A DNA stretch of 56,912 nt from the NCBI GenBank assembly GCA_947467625.1, contig CANIJN010000005.1:1-56912 (forward strand). Reading direction: 5' to 3'. The notes beneath the pieces are model-generated. The model had not been told where the DNA came from. It made no database searches and saw only the letters and a program-made list of their open reading frames with translations. Each line of letters begins with the position of its first letter. The stretch's first letter is position 1. The translations under genes were made by a program, and so were the position numbers. The stretch is from Opitutia bacterium (GTDB lineage: Bacteria; Verrucomicrobiota; Verrucomicrobiia; Opitutales; Opitutaceae). Positions 35,159 to 43,009 of this stretch are shown one piece after another.

Positions 35159-35197
35159 GGGGAGGGGGAGAGGGGGAGAAGGAGAGAGGGGGAGAGG
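35159..35197. other. 39-nt uninterrupted purine tract in the isomerase leader
   Basis: On the + strand every base from 35159 to 35197 is G or A, so the isomerase mRNA leader is all pyrimidine just before its start codon. The tract fills most of the 50-bp gap between the two genes. Confidence 0.8.
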
Positions 35198-35203
35198 CGG
35201 ACC

Positions 35204-36652
35204 TTACGCGAAGAGGGCGCGGATGACTTCGCCGTGGACGTCGGTGAGGCGGTAGTCGCGGCCTTGGAAGCGGTAGGTGAGGCGGGTGTGGTCGAAGCCG
35301 AGGGCGTGGAGCAGTGTGGCGTTCAGGTCGTGGACGTGCACGGGGTCCTGCGTGACGTTGAAGCCGAGGTCGTCGGTCGCGCCGTGGACGTGCCCGCGTT
35401 TCAGGCCTCCGCCGGCGAGCCACATCGTGAAGCAGCGGTTGTGGTGGTCGCGGCCGTCGTTGCCGCCCTGCACCATCGGGGTGCGGCCAAACTCGCCGCC
35501 CCAGACGACGAGCGTATCGTCGAGGAGGCCGCGTTGTTTGAGGTCGGTGACGAGGGCGGCGCTGGCCCGGTCGGTATCGACGCAGTTTTTTTGCACATCC
35601 TTGGTGAGATTGCCGTGTTGATCCCAAGCCTCGTGAAAGAGCTGCACGAAGCGCACGCCGCGCTCGATGAGGCGGCGAGCGAGGAGGCAATTGCGGGCGT
35701 AGTTGGACTCCTTGACGTCCTTGATGCCGTAGAGTTCGAGGATGTGCGGTGGCTCTGAGGAGAGGTCCATGAGCTCGGGGGCGCTCGTCTGGAGTTGGTA
35801 GGCCATCTCGTAGCTGGCGATGCGGGCAGCGATCTCGGGATCGCCGGCTTCGGCGAGGGCGAGATCGTTGAGGCGATGGAGCGTGTCGAGTGAGGCGCGT
35901 TGGGCGGGGGCGTCGATGCCCTTGGGGTTGGAGAGATAGAGGACGGGATCACCGGTGCCCCGAAATGGGATGCCACCGTGAACGGTCGGGAGGAAACCGC
36001 AGCCGTAGTTGCTGGCGCCGCCGCTGGTGCCTTTTGCGCTCGTGAGCACGACGTAGCCGGGCAGTTCGGCCCCCTCGCTGCCGAGACCGTAGAGAGTCCA
36101 CGAGCCGAAGCTCGGGCGGCCGAATTGTTGCGAGCCGGTGTTCATCAGAATCTGCGCGGGCGCGTGGTTGACGGCGTCGGTCTGCATCGAGCGGACGAGG
36201 CAAAGGTCGTCGACGATTTTCGAGGTGTAAGGCAGGAGCTCGCTGAGCTCGATACCGCTCTGGCCGTGGGGGGAGAACTTGAATTTTGGTCCGAGGAGGG
36301 CGGAGTTGGGTTTGATGAAAGCGGCGCGGTAATCTTTGAGGAGTTCGGCGGGAGGGAGCTGGCCGTCGCGTTTCGTGAGCTCGGGTTTGGGATCGAAGAG
36401 CTCGAGGTGACTCGGGGCGCCGGCCTGAAACATGTAGATGACACGCTTGGCCTTTGGGGTGAAGTGCGGGGCTTTGACGGCGAGGGGATTGCTGGAGGTC
36501 CTCGCGGTGAGCGCGGAGGGAGCGGGCGCGGAATCTTTCGCGAGGAGAGAGTGGGCGGCGATGCCGGCGAGGCCGACGCCGCAGTCGCGGAGGAACCAAC
36601 GGCGCGAGCGCTGGAGGGCGTGGGCGAGGCGGAGTTCGGTGGAGAGATTCAT
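35204..36652 (-). CDS. DUF1501 protein (secreted, sulfatase-like fold)
   Basis: The 482-residue protein begins with a Tat-type signal (RSRRWFLRDCGVGLAGIAAHSLLA). It then matches DUF1501 throughout: FTPKAKRVIYMFQAGAPSHLELFDPKPEL, SELLPYTSKIVDDLCLVRSM, NHAPAQILMNTGSQQFGRPSFGSW, VVWGGEFGRTPMVQGGNDGRDHHNRCFTMWLAGGG. DUF1501 proteins have an alkaline-phosphatase-like fold and nearly always accompany PSCyt/PSD1 proteins in Planctomycetes and Verrucomicrobia; the function of the pair is not settled. Here the PSCyt/PSD1 gene ends 3 bp before this start, a textbook pairing. The HDH-type motif near GRDHHN may bind metal. I am confident of the family and make no claim on the reaction. Confidence 0.93.
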   Translation of the reverse strand: MNLSTELRLAHALQRSRRWFLRDCGVGLAGIAAHSLLAKDSAPAPSALTARTSSNPLAVKAPHFTPKAKRVIYMFQAGAPSHLELFDPKPELTKRDGQLPPAELLKDYRAAFIKPNSALLGPKFKFSPHGQSGIELSELLPYTSKIVDDLCLVRSMQTDAVNHAPAQILMNTGSQQFGRPSFGSWTLYGLGSEGAELPGYVVLTSAKGTSGGASNYGCGFLPTVHGGIPFRGTGDPVLYLSNPKGIDAPAQRASLDTLHRLNDLALAEAGDPEIAARIASYEMAYQLQTSAPELMDLSSEPPHILELYGIKDVKESNYARNCLLARRLIERGVRFVQLFHEAWDQHGNLTKDVQKNCVDTDRASAALVTDLKQRGLLDDTLVVWGGEFGRTPMVQGGNDGRDHHNRCFTMWLAGGGLKRGHVHGATDDLGFNVTQDPVHVHDLNATLLHALGFDHTRLTYRFQGRDYRLTDVHGEVIRALFA

Positions 36653-36655
36653 GGC

Positions 36656-39600
36656 TCAGTTCTTCGTGAGGGTTTCGTCGAGGTTGAGGATTACGCGGGC
36701 CGCGATGGTCCACGCAGCGAGATCAATGGGAGTGGCGTCGGCGGGCAGGTCGATCGGGCGGGTGAGGGACGAGAAGGCGATGTCGCCGGCTTTGAGTTCG
36801 CCTTGGCGGAGACGGGTGCGGGAGTCGACGACGAGTTGGACGACAGCGTCGCGCTCGGCGGGGCGCGGTGCGCGGGCCGTGGCCAGGCGATAGGCGTGCG
36901 TGGCGCGGTCGGTGTCGGTGGAGCCGCCTTCACGCCAGAGGCGGAGGGCGAAGGCTTGGGCGGCTTCGACCATAATGGTTTCGTTGAGACCGGTGAGGGC
37001 GGCGAGGGGCGTATTCGAACGAATGCGACGCACACACGAGAAGTCGCCGTTCGGGGCGTCGAAGGCGCTCAGCATCGGATCGGGCATGGAGCGTTTGCGG
37101 AAAACGTAGAGGCTGCGGCGGTAGCGATCGGGGCCGGTGGGTACGTCCCAGTAGGTGACTTTGCTGTAGTTGTAAGCGAGGACGTTTTCGGGGATTGGCG
37201 GGAAAACGCTGGGCCCGCCGAGGGTGGGCGAGAGGAGGCCGGCGATGCTGAGCGCGACGTCGCGGACGACTTCGGCGTCGGCGCGGAAACGTGGACCGCG
37301 CGCGAGGAATTGATTCCGCGGATCGCGTTCGAGTTGGGCGGTGGTGGCGCGGGAGGACTGCTGGTAGGTGCGGCTGGAAACGAGGGTGCGCACGAGGTGT
37401 TTTTGGCTCCACCCGTTTTCCATAAAATCGACGGCCAGCCAGTCGAGGAGGTCTTGGTGCAGGGGCACCGGCGTGCGCGTGCCGAAGTCCTCGGGCGTCT
37501 CGACGAGGCCCGTGCCGAAAAGCGATTGCCACACGCGATTCACGGCGACGCGGGCGGTGAGGGGTGAGCGGCGGTCGGCGATCCAGCGTGCGAGGGTGAG
37601 GCGGTTCGCGGGGGCGTTGGCGGGGAGCGGATGCAGGGCGGACGGGACGTGCGGGGCGACGGCGTGAGTGGGTTTATCCCATGCCCCGCGATCGAGGAGG
37701 CGGGTGGTGCGGAAGTCGGCGGTGGAGCGTTCGCCGAGGTGCAGCACGGACGTGCCGGCGGCGGGATATTTTTTCCAGAGGACGTCGGCTTCGGTGACGA
37801 ATTTTTTGAGCGCGGGATCGCTGGCGCGCCACGCGGTGAAGAGCGCGGCGGACTGGCGCGGCGTGCGTTGGTCGGCGGGAGTGTCGAGCGCGAGGAGAGC
37901 GGCGTAGTCGACGGGGGCGGCGCGGGGATCGGGCGCGGTGGTGAGCGCAAGGCGGCAACGACCGAGCATGCAGTTATGGCGGCTCTTTTCGTCGCCACTG
38001 TGATGATACCGGAGAAGAAACTTGAGTTTCGTGCCGGCGGGGAATGCGAGGGGTTCGGCGAACTGGACGACGGCGACGGAGTCGGTATTGCGGCGGCCGG
38101 GGCCGCGGTCGGAGCGCCACGCGGTGTCGTTGCTGCCGTCGATCAGGAAGGCGACGGGCCCGAGGGTGCGGCGTTGTTCCTTGTCGAAGACAGCGTCCCA
38201 CTCGCGCTCGAGGGTGCGGGCGGGTTCGGCGAAATCGGCGGAGGCGTTCTTCAAGGCGACTTTTTCCCACGTGGTGCTGTCGGGGAGTTGGGCAGTGACC
38301 TCGAGTTCGGAGAGGGCCCACGTGCCGTAGAGGCTCCGACCGGGACCGCCGAAAGGCATATCGCCGTAGCACAGTGCTTCGAGGCGGAGGCCGGTGGCTC
38401 CGGTGAGATCGGGGGTGGTGATGATAAAAATATCGCCCTTGGTGCTGGGTTGGCCCTCGGTGACGATCGAGCGGTCGGCGAGTTGCACGGGGTGGTTGAG
38501 GCCGCTGGTGCTGCCCATTTCGGTGGCGACGAGGGGCGACCACGTGATGGCGTCGCGATCGGCGCGGACTTGGGTTTCCCAGGCGGCCAATTTTTCGGAC
38601 CACTTTGGTTCAGCTTTTTTCAAGCGGTCGTCGACGGCCCGCAGATCGCTTTGGAGTTTGGCGATCTGTTGCTGCTGCTCGGCGGTGTAGACCCACGACT
38701 GGGCTTCGTAGGTGTTGTTGAGAAAAGCAAAAATGCCGAAGTAGTTGTCGTGGGTGATGGGATCGAATTTATGCGTGTGGCATTGGGCGCACTGGAGGGT
38801 GAGGCCGAGAGTGGCCTTGCCGACGCAGTCGAGACGGTCGACGACGGCCTCGATGCGAAACTGCTCCGGGATAATGGCGCCCTCCTCGTTAATCATGCCG
38901 TTGCGGAGAAAACCGGTGGCGACGATTTGATCTTGGGTGGGCTGGGGCAGGAGGTCGCCGGCGATCTGTTCGATGAGGAACTGATCGTAGGGCTGGTCCC
39001 GATTCAGGGCGTGAATGACCCAGTCGCGCCAGGCCCACTGTTCGCGCGGGAGATCTTTTTCGAAGCCGTTGCTGTCGGCGTAGCGGGCGGCGTCGAGCCA
39101 GACGCGGGCCCATTTCTCGCCGTAGCGTTCGCTTGTGAGGAGTTGAGTGACGAGGGCTTCGACGGCTGGAGCGAGACCTTTCACGGCGGCGGTGGTGGCG
39201 AAGGTAGCGACGTCGGCGGGAGACGGAGGGAGGCCGGTGAGGTCGAGGAAGAGGCGGCGGCAGAGCGTGGCGGGATCGGCGGGGGCGGAGGCGGTGAGGC
39301 CGGCGGAGGGGAGTTTCGCGGCGATGAAGGCGTCGACGGGCTGGGGTGCGTGAAGCGGGGGTGGCGCTTTGACCGGTGCGGTGAAAGCCCAGTGGGCCGC
39401 GTACGGGGCACCCTCGGCGATCCAGCGGGTGAGCGTGTCTTTTTGCGCGGCGGTGAGCGTTTTTTTCTCCTTGGGTGGAGGCATCATTTCCTCTTCGTCG
39501 GTGGAGAGAATACGGGCGATGAGTTCACTGTCGGCGGGCTTATGCTCGACGATGGTGGCGACGCCGGACTTGCCGCCTTTGAGCGCGCCCTCGCGGGTAT

Positions 39601-39775
39601 CGAGGCGGAGGCCGGCCTTGCGGTCCTGGTCATCGGGGCCGTGGCAGTGGAGGCAGTTCTCGGCGAGGATGGGCTGAACCTCGCGAGCGAAATCGACGGG
39701 GGCGACGGCGGACGCAGTGGCAGCCGTGCAGAACGAAGCGACCAGGGAGAGCAGGTGGGCGGGACGGAGCATCAA
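36656..39775 (-). CDS. PSCyt1-PSCyt2-PSD1 planctomycete cytochrome-type protein
   Basis: The 1039-residue protein has a signal peptide and a PSCyt1 c-type haem motif (CLHCHG, Cys41, Cys44, His45) in the N-terminal domain with DRKAGLRLDTREGALKGGKSG. PSCyt2/DUF1549 follows at about 145-350 (LFLDLTGLPPSPADV, YADSNGFEKDLPREQW, DQFLIEQIAGDLLP). A beta-rich middle region holds ligand-binding-like segments, and the C-terminal PSD1/DUF1553 domain starts near 735 (RVAVNRVWQSLFGTGLVETPEDFG, KHLVRTLVSSRTYQQSS). These proteins are thought to take part in periplasmic electron transfer or polysaccharide handling, but no reaction is established. It opens the minus-strand cluster running down to 27265 and is directly paired with the DUF1501 gene. 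Confidence 0.93.
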   Translation of the reverse strand: MMLRPAHLLSLVASFCTAATASAVAPVDFAREVQPILAENCLHCHGPDDQDRKAGLRLDTREGALKGGKSGVATIVEHKPADSELIARILSTDEEEMMPPPKEKKTLTAAQKDTLTRWIAEGAPYAAHWAFTAPVKAPPPLHAPQPVDAFIAAKLPSAGLTASAPADPATLCRRLFLDLTGLPPSPADVATFATTAAVKGLAPAVEALVTQLLTSERYGEKWARVWLDAARYADSNGFEKDLPREQWAWRDWVIHALNRDQPYDQFLIEQIAGDLLPQPTQDQIVATGFLRNGMINEEGAIIPEQFRIEAVVDRLDCVGKATLGLTLQCAQCHTHKFDPITHDNYFGIFAFLNNTYEAQSWVYTAEQQQQIAKLQSDLRAVDDRLKKAEPKWSEKLAAWETQVRADRDAITWSPLVATEMGSTSGLNHPVQLADRSIVTEGQPSTKGDIFIITTPDLTGATGLRLEALCYGDMPFGGPGRSLYGTWALSELEVTAQLPDSTTWEKVALKNASADFAEPARTLEREWDAVFDKEQRRTLGPVAFLIDGSNDTAWRSDRGPGRRNTDSVAVVQFAEPLAFPAGTKLKFLLRYHHSGDEKSRHNCMLGRCRLALTTAPDPRAAPVDYAALLALDTPADQRTPRQSAALFTAWRASDPALKKFVTEADVLWKKYPAAGTSVLHLGERSTADFRTTRLLDRGAWDKPTHAVAPHVPSALHPLPANAPANRLTLARWIADRRSPLTARVAVNRVWQSLFGTGLVETPEDFGTRTPVPLHQDLLDWLAVDFMENGWSQKHLVRTLVSSRTYQQSSRATTAQLERDPRNQFLARGPRFRADAEVVRDVALSIAGLLSPTLGGPSVFPPIPENVLAYNYSKVTYWDVPTGPDRYRRSLYVFRKRSMPDPMLSAFDAPNGDFSCVRRIRSNTPLAALTGLNETIMVEAAQAFALRLWREGGSTDTDRATHAYRLATARAPRPAERDAVVQLVVDSRTRLRQGELKAGDIAFSSLTRPIDLPADATPIDLAAWTIAARVILNLDETLTKN

Positions 39776-40007
39776 GGGAAATACGGGCGGAGGGGAGGAG
39801 TCTTTATGAGGCGAGTGCGTGCTAGCGCCGAAACCATGTTTCGAAATCTTCGAAGAACAAGAAGTCAGATGTGCGGTCGGGTGTTGGCGCGAGGGTGCGG
39901 TGCGATCTAGCGGTGCGAAAATGAAGGGCGCAGCAAGGTTCGGAATCGGGGTAGGAAGATTCTATGGGTAGGCAGATTTTTCGGATTGGACCGAATGGGT
40001 AGGGTAG

Positions 40008-40169
40008 TTAACCGGTGAGCGTTGGGAGCCACAGGCCGAGAGCGACTGCCGCGCCGGCGGCGAAGAGGCAGGCGATGACCGTGAACTGATTTGCGCGGCG
40101 ACGGTGGCGGATGCGCTCGCGGACCGCGTGGTCGGATAAGGGGGCCGCGTTGGTGGGTACGGACTTCAT
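40008..40169 (-). CDS. Small single-pass membrane protein (53 residues)
   Basis: A 53-codon frame from ATG 40169 to TAA 40008 reads MKSVPTNAAPLSDHAV, then a basic stretch RERIRHRRRANQ, then a hydrophobic helix FTVIACLFAAGAAVALGLW, ending LPTLTG. The basic residues before the helix predict an N-in orientation. It does not overlap another credible gene. No Shine-Dalgarno sequence is visible. The protein is not recognised, and the length is short enough that chance cannot be ruled out. Confidence 0.5.
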   Translation of the reverse strand: MKSVPTNAAPLSDHAVRERIRHRRRANQFTVIACLFAAGAAVALGLWLPTLTG

Positions 40170-40695
40170 TCGACGAAAAAATAGATTCGCCGTCGTCTTG
40201 CACGGAGAAATCGCAGAGCCGCCGATACCGGGTGCGGTTGACGAATTTTACGCCAGTAATCCAGATAAGCGTGGTCGCAAACGCGGAGGCGGTGGACCGG
40301 ACGTCAGCGCGTGTGGCGAGCATTCACGCGACCCTATAGCGCAGCCGTGCCTCTGTGGGCCGATTCAATGTTGCGTGGATTGTGTAACGATTAGTGCGGA
40401 CGTTTTGTTTTTAAAGTCGGTGACGGTGACAGGCCTTCAAACACCGCATCTGGAAAAATGAGGGGTTGAGCACGACGTCATTTTCGCTGTCTGGGGATCC
40501 TTCCGTTTGGGAACGGAGGGATTCGTGCTCATCGGTTTGGTCATCGGAATTGGAATCGGCGGACTGACCGCATCCGGGCGGATTCTGTTTGAGAAGTATC
40601 GCTGGATAAGTGGGCGTCTTTTCCGGGCTGCTATTTTTCGTTGCCAACGATTGGTTCGGTTCCAACCACGGCATTGATTGACTTAAGCGGGCTAC
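40170..40695. other. Intergenic region, no supported gene
   Basis: This 526-bp stretch looks less GC-rich than its surroundings. Short frames exist on both strands (for example 40411-40674 on the minus strand) but have no recognisable domain, signal or family pattern. It contains the hairpin at 40497-40522 and lies behind the end of the six-gene catabolic operon. Confidence 0.6.
40497..40522 (-). terminator. Candidate hairpin behind the catabolic operon
   Basis: Arms ATCCTTCCGTT (40497-40507) and AACGGAGGGAT (40512-40522) form an 11-bp stem with one wobble pair and loop TGGG. It lies about 175 bp behind the symporter stop codon on the minus strand. No T-run follows on either strand, so factor-independent termination is doubtful. 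Confidence 0.35.
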
Positions 40696-42120
40696 TTACC
40701 TGAGCGCTTGCGTCAGTTTCGCCTGTATCTCGGTGACTCGCTCTCGTGTCAGCGGGTAGCCGCGGAGCAGAAGCAGCGCGGTCCCGGTGCCTAGGGCGGG
40801 AATCGCGCAGAAGAAGATGCGCATCCAGAAAACAGTGCCGGGCGGTTGGTTGTCGCCGAGGGCGGCGTCGAACCCGGTGGTGTTGAGGACGACGCCGGCG
40901 AGGATGAAGGAGAGCGAGACGCCCATCTTGGTGATCCAGCCGTTGGCGGCGGAGATGAGCGCTTCGCGGCGTCGGCCGTTGAGCGATTCGTCGTAGTCCA
41001 CGATGTCGGCGGTCATCGAGTTGACGAGCACAAGGTAGGCCGCGAGGCCCGGGGCCTGGAGAAGCGCGGTGGCGAGTTGCAGGTAAGGCAGCGCGGGTGT
41101 GTAGAGGAGAAATTTCAACAAGGCCGAAACACATACCATCCCCAGGGCGACCATGATCGCGCGGTGTTTGCCGATGCGATTGGCCAGCCACATAACCCCG
41201 GGAATCGAGAACATCGCGATGAGGTTAAACGTCGTGCCCCAGATGCCCATCATCGTCGCGGCGGCAACTTTGTCGCCCTGGAAGATGTGGTAGATATTGA
41301 TGTAAAGACCGAGGCTCGAAACGGTATAGAGCGACATCATCGTGACGAGGCACGCGGCGGAAAAAACGAGGAGCACCCGATTGGAGAGGACGACCTTCAT
41401 CGCGCGTAGAAAAGGCTCGGGGCGCTGCGCGGCGGCCACTGCGGTCTGGGGCGCCTCCTTGAGGGTAAGCGCAGGGATGAGGCAGACGATCGTGATGAGG
41501 GTGCCGCAGACGCAGCCGACGACGCGCACCCCTTCGATCACGTCTTGAAACACCGCGATCTGGCAGAGCGGGTAAAGCCAGCCGGTGCCGAACCCGACGA
41601 TCTTATGGGTAATGCCCGCGTAGGCGAACAGGCGGGTGCGTTCGCTGTAGCTCGTCGCGAGGGAGATCCCGAGGGCGTTCCAAGGTACCGTGAACAGTGT
41701 GGTGCCGGTAAAGAACGCGAGAATCGTGAAAAGGAAGTAACCGAAGTAAAACGTCTGGCCGGCATCGCGGGGCAACCACCACATCGCCGCGAAACTGGCG
41801 CCGGTGAGAATCGCGCCCGCGACCATGAAGGGTCGGCGGCGCCCCCAGCGGGAGCGAAAGTTGTCCGACCAATTTCCCACCAGAGGATCGGAGACGGCGT
41901 CCCACAGGCGAGCGATGGCCAAGACCACGCCGATGAACACAGGGTTCAGACCGAGGGCCAGGTTGAAGATCGGATTGGCCAGGTATTGAGGCGCGGTGTT
42001 GGCGAACTGCTGGAGCCCGCCGCCGGTCGAGAAGATGATAGCGTCGCGCACCGGAAGCTTGGCTGCGGACGCAGGCAGGGAGGAATCCGCCGGTGGAGGC
42101 GGGGTAGTGGGGTGCGACAT
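40696..42120 (-). CDS. GPH-family sugar:cation symporter (MFS)
   Basis: The start is ATG 42120; the frame is open further upstream only as a shadow of the aldolase gene. The 474-residue protein has about 12 membrane helices and the GPH (MelB-like) signatures: IARLWDAVSDPLVGNWSDN near 65-85, SRWGRRRPFMVAGA, NALGISLATSYSERTRLFAYAG and VNSMTADIVDYDESLNGRRREA. This family couples uptake of glycosides, pentosides, hexuronides or polyols to sodium or protons. The aspartates in DAVSDP are the cation-site positions. It is the last gene of the IclR operon, 32 bp behind the aldolase, and most likely imports the operon's substrate. Confidence 0.92.
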   Translation of the reverse strand: MSHPTTPPPPADSSLPASAAKLPVRDAIIFSTGGGLQQFANTAPQYLANPIFNLALGLNPVFIGVVLAIARLWDAVSDPLVGNWSDNFRSRWGRRRPFMVAGAILTGASFAAMWWLPRDAGQTFYFGYFLFTILAFFTGTTLFTVPWNALGISLATSYSERTRLFAYAGITHKIVGFGTGWLYPLCQIAVFQDVIEGVRVVGCVCGTLITIVCLIPALTLKEAPQTAVAAAQRPEPFLRAMKVVLSNRVLLVFSAACLVTMMSLYTVSSLGLYINIYHIFQGDKVAAATMMGIWGTTFNLIAMFSIPGVMWLANRIGKHRAIMVALGMVCVSALLKFLLYTPALPYLQLATALLQAPGLAAYLVLVNSMTADIVDYDESLNGRRREALISAANGWITKMGVSLSFILAGVVLNTTGFDAALGDNQPPGTVFWMRIFFCAIPALGTGTALLLLRGYPLTRERVTEIQAKLTQALR

Positions 42121-42152
42121 GGGGTTGGGGTAAGGGTCAAGCGGCCTGCCGG

Positions 42153-43001
42153 TCAGGGGCCGTCTCGATAGATCGCGAGTGCCTGATCGGCCGTGGCGCC
42201 GCGGTGGATCATGGCCATGAAGGCGGCGACGATGCGGGCGGGATTGGGGTGCTGATAAATGTTGCGGCCGTAAACGAGTCCGTGAGCGCCCTGCGCGAGA
42301 TAGGCGGCAGCTTCGGCGAAGACGGTTTCGATGGGCTTCTTGCCGCCACCGCGCACGAGGATCGGACAACGTGCGGCCTGGACCACTTCGTGGTAGTCGG
42401 AAGCGTGGTCGGTGGGATCCGCCTTGATGACATCGGCGCCGAGTTCGCGGGCTTGGCGCACGAGAGGGACGATCAATTTTTTGTTTCCATCGACCTGATA
42501 GCCGCCCTTGGCCTCGTTGGGCTTGAGGACGAGTGGCTCGATCATCAGCGGCATGCCGTAGTGATCGCACGCGGCGCGGAGGCGGGCGGCGTTGAGCGCG
42601 GTCTGGCGATGGAGGTCGGGCTCGCCGGGCATGAGGAGAAGGTTGCAGACGACGCAGGCGGCATCGGCCTTGAGCGCACCGACGATGGGTTCGTCCCAAT
42701 GCACGAGTTGGTTGAACATGACCTTGTGCGTGGTGGCGTTGTAGAGGTTCCCGACGTCGGTGCGAAGCACGAGGGCGGGCTTACGCGGGCCGGGGATCGA
42801 CTGGAGCACGTCGGCCTGGCCGATGTTCATTTGAATCGCATCGGGACCCGCGTCGACGAGCGCCCGCACGACGGCGGGCATGTCTTCGAGACCGTCGAGG
42901 AACGCGTGTTCGTTAAATACTCCGTGGTCGATGGCGACATCGAGGCAGCGACCGTCGGCCGCGAGGAACCGGTTGAGGCGGACTTTGTGGGCAGAGAACA
43001 T
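42153..43001 (-). CDS. DhnA/LsrF-type class I aldolase
   Basis: Start ATG 43001 gives a 282-residue protein with the DhnA/LsrF/DeoC-like barrel: DVAIDHGVF near 21-29, IQMNIGQADVL, PLMIEPLVL, and GADVIKADPTD with Lys193 as the expected Schiff-base lysine, then CPILVRGGGKK, the phosphate-binding end. It should cleave a phosphorylated ketose or acyl-ketose in the retro-aldol direction. The glyoxylate-shunt-like or LsrF thiolase variants share this fold, so the exact reaction is open. It lies 8 bp behind the GlpD-like gene and 32 bp before the symporter, and it would act after the dehydrogenase in a kinase-oxidation-cleavage scheme. Confidence 0.88.
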   Translation of the reverse strand: MFSAHKVRLNRFLAADGRCLDVAIDHGVFNEHAFLDGLEDMPAVVRALVDAGPDAIQMNIGQADVLQSIPGPRKPALVLRTDVGNLYNATTHKVMFNQLVHWDEPIVGALKADAACVVCNLLLMPGEPDLHRQTALNAARLRAACDHYGMPLMIEPLVLKPNEAKGGYQVDGNKKLIVPLVRQARELGADVIKADPTDHASDYHEVVQAARCPILVRGGGKKPIETVFAEAAAYLAQGAHGLVYGRNIYQHPNPARIVAAFMAMIHRGATADQALAIYRDGP

Positions 43002-43009
43002 GACAGGAT

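Noticed and set aside
39907-40323. 138-codon minus-strand frame near the small membrane-protein gene
   Set aside because: Basic and proline-rich shadow without motif. The overlapping 53-codon frame has a better protein-like pattern.
40411-40674. 87-codon minus-strand frame in the intergenic region
   Set aside because: It includes the hairpin at 40497-40522, is rich in polar residues without pattern and has no start signal.
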